Assembly (NCBI RefSeq): GCF_004340665.1
Contig: NZ_SLWO01000002.1
Location: forward strand, 57,587 to 121,586
Length of the DNA: 64,000 bases
Origin: Pedobacter psychrotolerans
GTDB taxonomy: Bacteria; Bacteroidota; Bacteroidia; Sphingobacteriales; Sphingobacteriaceae
Reading direction: 5' to 3'
Below are positions 57,801 to 64,000 of the stretch, in pieces; positions within the stretch are counted from its first letter, which is position 1, and each line of letters starts with the position of its first letter. The position numbers and the translations under genes were made by a program. The notes under the pieces are model-generated. The model made no database searches. It was not told the origin of the DNA and was given only the letters and a program-made list of their open reading frames with translations.

Positions 57801-60248
57801 ATGATAAAATTTTGCGCGCTCCTTCTATTTTGTAGTTTGGCTAATTTTGCAATTGCACAACAACATACCATTTCAGGAACCATAAGAGATACAGGCGGGC
57901 AACCAGTACCTTTCGCATCTATTTATATAAAAAATACCACCATAGGCACATCAGCCAATGTTGATGGAAAATACACAATAAAATTAAACAGCGGTCAGTA
58001 TACGCTTAGTTTTAGGGCGGTTGGTTATAAACAGCAAGACCATATTGTTAATCCGGTTGAAAATATTAACCTAGATGTTAAGTTATCTTCTGAAAGTTAT
58101 ACACTTGATAATGTAACCATCAGGGCAAATGCAGAAGATCCTGCCTATGGTATCATCAGACAAGCCATTAAAAAAAGAAAAGAACACCTGGAAGAAGTGA
58201 AGGAGTTTTCTACCGATGTGTATATAAAAGGTGTTCAGCGGCTGAAAGGTGCCCCTAAGAAATTTATGGGCAGAGACATCAGAAAAGTGATGGATTTAGA
58301 TACGAATAGAAAAGGCATCATTTACCTTTCAGAATCGCAGAGTAAATTTAATTTCCGCCGCCCGGGCGATGTGCATGAAGAAATGATTTCTTCGAAGATT
58401 GCCGGGAGAAACAATGCGTTCAGCTTTAATAAGGCATCAGATTTAATGGTCAACTTTTACGATAATTATCTTTTAGAAAATAAATTGAGTTCGAGAGGTT
58501 TTATATCGCCAATCGCAGATAATGCCTTGTTTTACTATAAATATAAGCTATTAGGCGAATCACAGGAAAACGGTATCCTTGTTCATAAAATACAGGTAAT
58601 TCCTCGCCGGGAAAATGATCCTGTATTCAGAGGAATCATTTACATCATTGATGAAAGCTTTAGAATTTACAATACTGATCTGTTTCTGACTAAAAATGCG
58701 GGGATAAACTTTATTGATACCCTGAACATCAGCCAGCAATTTACTAAGGTAGAGAATGTTTATATGCCCACCAGCATTAACTTTCAATTCAATGGTGACA
58801 TTTTGAAATTCAAATTCGCTGGTTATTTTGTTGGCGTATACAGCAATTACAACCTTCATCCAAAATTCCCGAAAAACTTTTTTAATGGCGAAATTCTGAA
58901 GATTACCCAAATGGTAAACAAAAAGGATTCTATATACTGGAGCAATAATCGTCCTATTCCTTTAACTGCCGACGAGAAACTAAATTACGTTCAAAAAGAT
59001 AGTGTGGCGAAGCTTAAAGAATCTAAAAAGTACCTGGACTCTCTTGAAAAGGAGAATAATAAATTTAGTGTAGGTAAGCTTTTACTTCGTGGGGTGAGCA
59101 TTAATGATCGCTATGACAAAAAATATTACACTTTCGACCCGGTATTGAGGGCTATTTTTTACAACACGGTTGAGGGCTTAACTGTAAAATATGGAGTTAC
59201 TTATAGAAAAGATTTCGAGAATAACGTTTCTTACAGCATCAGGCCAGAAGTTAGATATGGCTTCGCCAATCAGAAATTAACAGCCAGTTTGACCGGTAAT
59301 TATTTTTACAACCCCTTAAAAAGAGCCAATATAGGTGCTTCCTTTGGTAATGGAATTTTTGACATGAATAACCTGGGTTCGATGACCACCATTGGAAATA
59401 TGGTTAACTCACTGCTATATGAAAAGAACTTTGCAAAATTTTACGAAAAGAGTTTTGTCAATATCAATACCAGCAGAGAAATTGCAACAGGTTTACAAGC
59501 CAGTTTAGCAGTTGAATATAATAAAAACCATTACCTGACCAACAGCACTAATTTTAAGTTTTTTGATAATAAAGAAAGGGAATTCACCTCTAACAACCCT
59601 TTCAGTCCGAATGTAGAAACACCATTATTTCCAACCTACACTTCAGTAAGCGCAACAGCTAGTTTAACTTATACCATCGGCCAGGAATATATCAGCAGGC
59701 CAGATGGAAAGTTTTATACTGAATCGAAGTTCCCTAAAATTACCGTTTTATACAAGATAGGATTGAATGGTGTGCTGGGCAGCAACGTTGATTATGACTT
59801 TTTAAAAGTAGAAGTTACACAAGAGCGTATTAGCTTAGGTTTATGGGGATATACTTCGTTTTTAGGTGGTGCAGGTATGTTTTTAAATAACAAACAAATG
59901 TACTTCCCAGATTATAAGCATTTCGCGGGTAACATTTCAACCATCTTCCCTCCTAACATCAGAAAATTTCAGTTTTTAGATTTTTATCAATTTAGTACAA
60001 ACAAAGAGTATTTCGAAGCCCACTTAGAACACAACTTCGCAGGCTTCTTTATCAATAAAATCCCATTGCTGAGAAAGTTGAAATTACAGGAATTTGTTGG
60101 CGGGAACTACCTTACTCAACCTGATAAGAAAAATTATAAAGAATTTTACTTTGGACTTGAACGTTTAATTTTAAGAGCAAGTTATGGCTTTTCTTATGAT
60201 GGAAGCAAAAAAATAAATCATGGATTTAGAATAAGCTATGGCTTTTAA
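57801..60248 (+). CDS. DUF5686 family outer-membrane protein (first copy)
   Basis: The 815-residue product has a signal peptide (ending ANFAIAQ), a carboxypeptidase-regulatory-like domain (about 22-105; HTISGTIRDTGGQPVPFASI), a DUF5686 region beginning AYGIIRQAIKKRKEHLEEVKEFSTDVYIKG, and a C-terminal beta-barrel with many aromatic strands ending NHGFRISYGF. Probably a 16-strand-like outer-membrane protein; no transport substrate is known. A close paralogue lies 132 bp downstream. Confidence 0.85.
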   Translation: MIKFCALLLFCSLANFAIAQQHTISGTIRDTGGQPVPFASIYIKNTTIGTSANVDGKYTIKLNSGQYTLSFRAVGYKQQDHIVNPVENINLDVKLSSESYTLDNVTIRANAEDPAYGIIRQAIKKRKEHLEEVKEFSTDVYIKGVQRLKGAPKKFMGRDIRKVMDLDTNRKGIIYLSESQSKFNFRRPGDVHEEMISSKIAGRNNAFSFNKASDLMVNFYDNYLLENKLSSRGFISPIADNALFYYKYKLLGESQENGILVHKIQVIPRRENDPVFRGIIYIIDESFRIYNTDLFLTKNAGINFIDTLNISQQFTKVENVYMPTSINFQFNGDILKFKFAGYFVGVYSNYNLHPKFPKNFFNGEILKITQMVNKKDSIYWSNNRPIPLTADEKLNYVQKDSVAKLKESKKYLDSLEKENNKFSVGKLLLRGVSINDRYDKKYYTFDPVLRAIFYNTVEGLTVKYGVTYRKDFENNVSYSIRPEVRYGFANQKLTASLTGNYFYNPLKRANIGASFGNGIFDMNNLGSMTTIGNMVNSLLYEKNFAKFYEKSFVNINTSREIATGLQASLAVEYNKNHYLTNSTNFKFFDNKEREFTSNNPFSPNVETPLFPTYTSVSATASLTYTIGQEYISRPDGKFYTESKFPKITVLYKIGLNGVLGSNVDYDFLKVEVTQERISLGLWGYTSFLGGAGMFLNNKQMYFPDYKHFAGNISTIFPPNIRKFQFLDFYQFSTNKEYFEAHLEHNFAGFFINKIPLLRKLKLQEFVGGNYLTQPDKKNYKEFYFGLERLILRASYGFSYDGSKKINHGFRISYGF

Positions 60249-60380
60249 CGTCTGCACTTGTAATAATAGCTCTACAACAGATAAACGTTTTTGTTCATTT
60301 AAAATATTAATGATTAAGTTAAAAATTCTCTTTAAATCAATATTCTTACTATATTTCTTGCCGAAGATTTGACATACGGG

Positions 60381-62843
60381 ATGAAATTATTTTTAAAGCT
60401 GTTTCTGGTAGCTTTTTTAGGGGGATTTACTGCGCAGGCGCAACAATTATTAACGTTAACAGGTAAGATTACCGATGGTAAAGGTAATCCTGTTCCTTTT
60501 GTGACCATTTATGTTAACACTACAACAAGAGGCACATCATCCAATATAGAGGGAAATTATAAGTTAAATCTTCCTGTAGGTAAAATAGATTTACTTTTTA
60601 CGGCTATTGGGTTTGAAGCTAAATTACTAAGCATCAATTTATTTGAAAACAAATCCCTGAATATAGAGCTGGTATCTAAGGTATTTACGTTAAACGATGT
60701 GGAGATCGGTCGGAATAATGAACCAGAAAATACGGCTGATGAAATCATCCGAAAAACCATCGAAAACAGAAAGACATACCTTGATGAAGTTGAGGGTTTT
60801 ACCTGCGATGTGTATACCAAAGGCATGCAAAAACTGCTATCATCACCAAAGAAATTTTTTGGGCGTGATGTGGCTAAAATTCTGGATCTGAATGATCAGG
60901 GGCAGGGCATTATTTACCTGTCAGAAACGGTCTCCAAGCTCGATTTTCAAAAGGAAAATAAAATTAAAGAGATGATGGTATCTTCCAAAGTTGCCGGAAA
61001 CGACAACGGATTTAGTTTTAATAAGGCATCGGATTTAACCGTTAATTTCTATAAAAATGTGGTATTAGAAGATAAGCTGAATGTGAGGGGTTTTATCTCA
61101 CCTATTGCTGATAACGCTTTTTCTTATTACAGGTTTAAACTGCTTGGCACCAATCAGGATCAGGATGGGCAAACCATTAGCAAAATAGAAGTTAAACCAA
61201 AAAGGATTAACGACCCGGTGTTTACGGGAGAAATCTATATCATTAATGGGAGCTGGCGGTTAAATTCTGTTAACTTATTTCTAACCAAAAAATCGGGAAT
61301 TGAATTTATTGATACCTTAAACATTAAGCAACAACTAGTTTTAATTAATAAAGTTGCAGTTCCGTCATCCGTACAATTCGATTTAAAGGGCAAGGTACTT
61401 GGGTTTAAGTTTTCTGGTTATGCAGTAGGTGTCTACAAGAATTATAATGTTGAACCTGCTTTTAACAAACATTTTTTCAGCAACGAGCTTTTACGGATAG
61501 TTCCTTCATCCAATAAAAAGGATTCTTTATACTGGGCTAAATCACGTCCTGTTCCACTTACCTTCGAGGAAAGTGAGAACTATATCAAAAAGGATAGCGT
61601 AAGCAGGTTAAAATCATCCAAAAAGTACCTTGATTCGGTTGATCGGGTTAAAAACAAATTTAACCTCAAGCAAATACTCATTACTCCTTACGTATACTAC
61701 CACAGTTACAATAAGAAAAGCATTACTTACGTCCCTCTTTTTAAGAGTGTATTCTACAACACCATTGAAGGGGTTGCCTTAAGGTATGCCGTTTCATTAA
61801 GGCAGGGCTTTGATGATGGCCGCTATTATTCGGTAAGGCCAGAAGTGCGCTATGGCTTTGGTAACCATCATTTTAATGGCAATATCCAGGCGAAATATTT
61901 TTACGACCCCATTAAGAATGGAATGATTAGCGTTGGTTTTGGAACAGAGGTGGCGAACTTAAATTCACTTAAGCAGAGCAGCCTTTTCCGTAACAGTATC
62001 AATGCGCTGGTGTTTGGTAGAAACATTTCCAAATTTTACGAAAGGCGTTATTTAAATATCCAGGCCAGCAGAGAATTTGCACCAAGTTTTGAATTGAAAG
62101 TTACGGCAGACTATGCAGAACGCGAAGCACTATTAAATTCCAGCTATCATTCATTCGGTAAAACAAATGATTTCACCGCTAACGATCCTTTTAATCCAAC
62201 GGATAATGAAAGTCTTCTTTTCCCGAAACATACCGGATTTATATTAAGCGGAACGCTTGCTTATACCATTGCGCAAAAATACATTACCCGGCCTGACGGA
62301 AGATTCTATGTAGAAAGCAAATATCCCCGATTAGAAGTCACCTATAGAAAGGGAATTCCGAATTTCTTTAATTCTGACGTAAATTATGATTTTCTGTCGG
62401 CAGAGATTTTCCAGAAAGATATGCATTTTTTATTGCTCGGAAAGTCTTCACTAATGATCGGAGCCGGAAAATTCTTAAACGCTAAACAACTTTATTATCC
62501 AGACTGGAAACATTTCAGGGCAAACCGTTCCTTAATCTTTGATGCAGATGTTCGAAATTTCCACTTTTTAGACTTTTATCTTTTCAGCACAACCAAGCAA
62601 TATTTCGAAGCACATTATCAACATAATTTTGGTTCGTTTTTTATTAGTAAGATCCCTTTGCTCAGAAGATTAAAAATTGAAGAGATTATTGGTGGGGCCT
62701 ACCTCACCTCACCAGAAAAAAGAAATTACAGCGAATTTTTCTTCGGTTTTAAAAGATTAAACCTGAGAATAGATTATGGCTATGCCTTCGATTCAAACAG
62801 AAGAATAGAACAAGGTTTTAAATTGTCTTATGGCTTTAATTAA
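60381..62843 (+). CDS. DUF5686 family outer-membrane protein (second copy)
   Basis: The 820-residue paralogue of the preceding gene has the same order of domains: signal peptide (ending AQAQQ), TLTGKITDGKGNPVPFVTI, ADEIIRKTIENRKTYLDEVEGFTCDVYTKG, and a barrel ending EQGFKLSYGFN. Shared blocks such as RGFISPIADNA, RPEVRYGF and QYFEAHxxHNF show a tandem duplication that has diverged considerably. I chose ATG 60381; the frame reaches a TTG at 60369. Function unknown. Confidence 0.85.
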   Translation: MKLFLKLFLVAFLGGFTAQAQQLLTLTGKITDGKGNPVPFVTIYVNTTTRGTSSNIEGNYKLNLPVGKIDLLFTAIGFEAKLLSINLFENKSLNIELVSKVFTLNDVEIGRNNEPENTADEIIRKTIENRKTYLDEVEGFTCDVYTKGMQKLLSSPKKFFGRDVAKILDLNDQGQGIIYLSETVSKLDFQKENKIKEMMVSSKVAGNDNGFSFNKASDLTVNFYKNVVLEDKLNVRGFISPIADNAFSYYRFKLLGTNQDQDGQTISKIEVKPKRINDPVFTGEIYIINGSWRLNSVNLFLTKKSGIEFIDTLNIKQQLVLINKVAVPSSVQFDLKGKVLGFKFSGYAVGVYKNYNVEPAFNKHFFSNELLRIVPSSNKKDSLYWAKSRPVPLTFEESENYIKKDSVSRLKSSKKYLDSVDRVKNKFNLKQILITPYVYYHSYNKKSITYVPLFKSVFYNTIEGVALRYAVSLRQGFDDGRYYSVRPEVRYGFGNHHFNGNIQAKYFYDPIKNGMISVGFGTEVANLNSLKQSSLFRNSINALVFGRNISKFYERRYLNIQASREFAPSFELKVTADYAEREALLNSSYHSFGKTNDFTANDPFNPTDNESLLFPKHTGFILSGTLAYTIAQKYITRPDGRFYVESKYPRLEVTYRKGIPNFFNSDVNYDFLSAEIFQKDMHFLLLGKSSLMIGAGKFLNAKQLYYPDWKHFRANRSLIFDADVRNFHFLDFYLFSTTKQYFEAHYQHNFGSFFISKIPLLRRLKIEEIIGGAYLTSPEKRNYSEFFFGFKRLNLRIDYGYAFDSNRRIEQGFKLSYGFN

Positions 62844-62902
62844 TCTGATCAATACCATATTTTTAATTGCTTTTGCCAGTTTTTACCTTCCAGATAATTC
62901 CT

Positions 62903-62910
62903 TATCTTTG
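62903..62910 (+). promoter_or_regulatory. -7 box TATCTTTG of trhO
   Basis: Exact TAnnTTTG match, 40 bases upstream of ATG 62951. The leader between contains a small hairpin, CCGTT facing AACGG with a TGC loop near 62935. The longer in-frame start at 62867 would lie upstream of this promoter, so ATG 62951 is preferred. Confidence 0.55.
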
Positions 62911-62950
62911 CCCCGCTTTAAACGCCGTTTGCAACGGTATCAACAGCGTT

Positions 62951-63898
62951 ATGAAAAAATATCAGACACTACTTTATTATTGCTATAGTTACATAGCTGG
63001 TGCAGAACAATTTGCTGCAGATCACTTAAAATTTTGTAAATCATTGGATTTAGTCGGCCGTATTATCGTGGCTGATGAAGGTTTAAATGGAACGGTTTCA
63101 GGAACTTCTGAATCTTGTGAGGCTTACATGAAAGCTATACATGCAGATGAACGTTTCGCTAAGACGGAATTTAAAATTGATGATGTGGAAGAGCCATCCT
63201 TTTTGAAGATGCATTGCCGTTATAAATCGGAGATTGTGCATTCTGGTTTAAGAGATACTTCAATTATCAATCCGAATGAAAAAACAGGTAAACACCTGGA
63301 GCCTGCAGATTTCATGGCCATGAAAGATGATGAAGACGTAGTGATTTTAGATGTTCGTTCCAATTATGAACACAACTTGGGAAAATTTAAGAATGCCATT
63401 ACTTTGGATATAGAGAATTTTCGCGATTTCCCTGAGCAGATTAATCAGCTGGCTCAATATAAAGACAAAAAGATTTTAACTTATTGTACTGGTGGAATTA
63501 AATGCGAAAAAGCTTCTGCACTTCTTTTACATCATGGTTTTAATGATGTTTACCAGTTGCATGGTGGCATTATCAAATACGGAAAAGAAGCTGGAGGTAA
63601 AGACTTTGAAGGTAAATGTTATGTTTTTGATAATCGCATTGCAGTAGATGTTAATCATATTAATCCAACGGTTGTTTCTGTATGCTACAACTGTGGCAAA
63701 ACCACTCCAAAAATGATTAATTGTGCTAACCCGGAGTGCAATGAACACATTACACAATGTGATGATTGCGGAGAAGAATTACAAGGCTGTTGCTCTACAG
63801 CTTGTACCACCAACCCACGGAAACGCCCATACGATGGAACAGGTTATTATGTAAAAGTTCCTCAGCCCGTTGCTAAGAAAACAGTGTTGGCTGAATAA
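62951..63898 (+). CDS. trhO: tRNA uridine hydroxylase, rhodanese family
   Basis: TrhO (YceA) adds a hydroxyl at wobble uridine 34 of some tRNAs, using prephenate-independent oxygenation. The 315-residue product has the N-terminal domain (SYIAGAEQFAADHLKFCKSL, GRIIVADEGLNGTVSG), a rhodanese domain (VVILDVRSNYEHNLGKFKNA) with active-site Cys179 in YCTGGIKCEKAS, and a Cys-rich tail (CYNCGKTTP, CANPEC, CDDCGEELQGCC) typical of the family. A strong terminator follows. Confidence 0.92.
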   Translation: MKKYQTLLYYCYSYIAGAEQFAADHLKFCKSLDLVGRIIVADEGLNGTVSGTSESCEAYMKAIHADERFAKTEFKIDDVEEPSFLKMHCRYKSEIVHSGLRDTSIINPNEKTGKHLEPADFMAMKDDEDVVILDVRSNYEHNLGKFKNAITLDIENFRDFPEQINQLAQYKDKKILTYCTGGIKCEKASALLLHHGFNDVYQLHGGIIKYGKEAGGKDFEGKCYVFDNRIAVDVNHINPTVVSVCYNCGKTTPKMINCANPECNEHITQCDDCGEELQGCCSTACTTNPRKRPYDGTGYYVKVPQPVAKKTVLAE

Positions 63899-63916
63899 TG
63901 CCATTTTTATATCTTC

Positions 63917-63960
63917 AAAAGCCTTTTGTAAATGTATCCTTTACAAAAGGCTTTTTATTT
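63917..63960 (+). terminator. Rho-independent terminator of trhO
   Basis: AAAAGCCTTTTGTAAA (63917-63932) pairs with TTTACAAAAGGCTTTT (63940-63955) around a seven-base loop, with a T-rich tail. Perfect 16-bp stem; it could act in both directions. Confidence 0.9.
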
Positions 63961-64000
63961 TAATGTTTATTACCAGTTTGCAAAGAATCAGATTAAGTCA

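Overview
The window is a chromosomal stretch of a Bacteroidota bacterium, most likely a Pedobacter-like member of the Sphingobacteriaceae. The signs are a SusC/SusD pair, a PorT-like type IX secretion protein with a type IX sorting-domain cargo, two DUF5686 proteins, a two-gene transketolase, low GC, almost no Shine-Dalgarno sequences, and many TAnnTTTG promoter boxes just upstream of start codons. I see no rRNA, tRNA, CRISPR array, prophage or intact insertion sequence. The genus is inference.

Layout. 1-602 is a 183-bp tandem repeat. 729-2630 is a long PurF-type amidotransferase. 2829-4309 is a gene graveyard (lipoprotein remnant, carboxypeptidase-regulatory remnant, cytochrome c peroxidase C-terminal half). 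4515-13659 on the minus strand is the conserved envelope cluster: alpha/beta hydrolase, CBS protein, nadK, DUF6089-like barrel, uppS, bamA, two OmpH/Skp chaperones and murI. 13865-22451 holds yqeY, an SDR, ubiE-porT, engB, a UbiA prenyltransferase, an M3 peptidase and an MFS pump. 22729-27172 holds an amino-acid permease and kup, plus an overlapping 52-residue membrane protein. 27352-35913 holds a type IX cargo, FAH hydrolase, M23 peptidase, bcp, transketolase halves, an ECF sigma/anti-sigma/sensor operon and an aminotransferase. 36012-38271 is a two-component system.

The most interesting block is 38335-46419. A seven-transmembrane DISM-type sensor ends in the zinc ribbon and helix-turn-helix of an IS1595-type transposase, without the transposase catalytic domain. 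It lies immediately upstream of a small polysaccharide utilisation locus (susC, susD, GH30 glycosidase). The gap between sensor and susC carries three direct copies of AAGCGTATCA. I propose that the sensor is a membrane-bound one-component regulator of the locus, built from a domesticated transposase DNA-binding domain, and that the repeats are its operators. The architecture is visible in the sequence; the regulatory role is inference.

46559-63898 holds a small lipoprotein, rluA-type synthase, panB, carA, an ABC-2 exporter, a Fic protein, a secreted protein, the pheS / Rieske-like / TetR operon, kbl, the DUF5686 pair and trhO. Many intergenic gaps carry imperfect inverted repeats of degenerate simple words, and two carry short palindromes.
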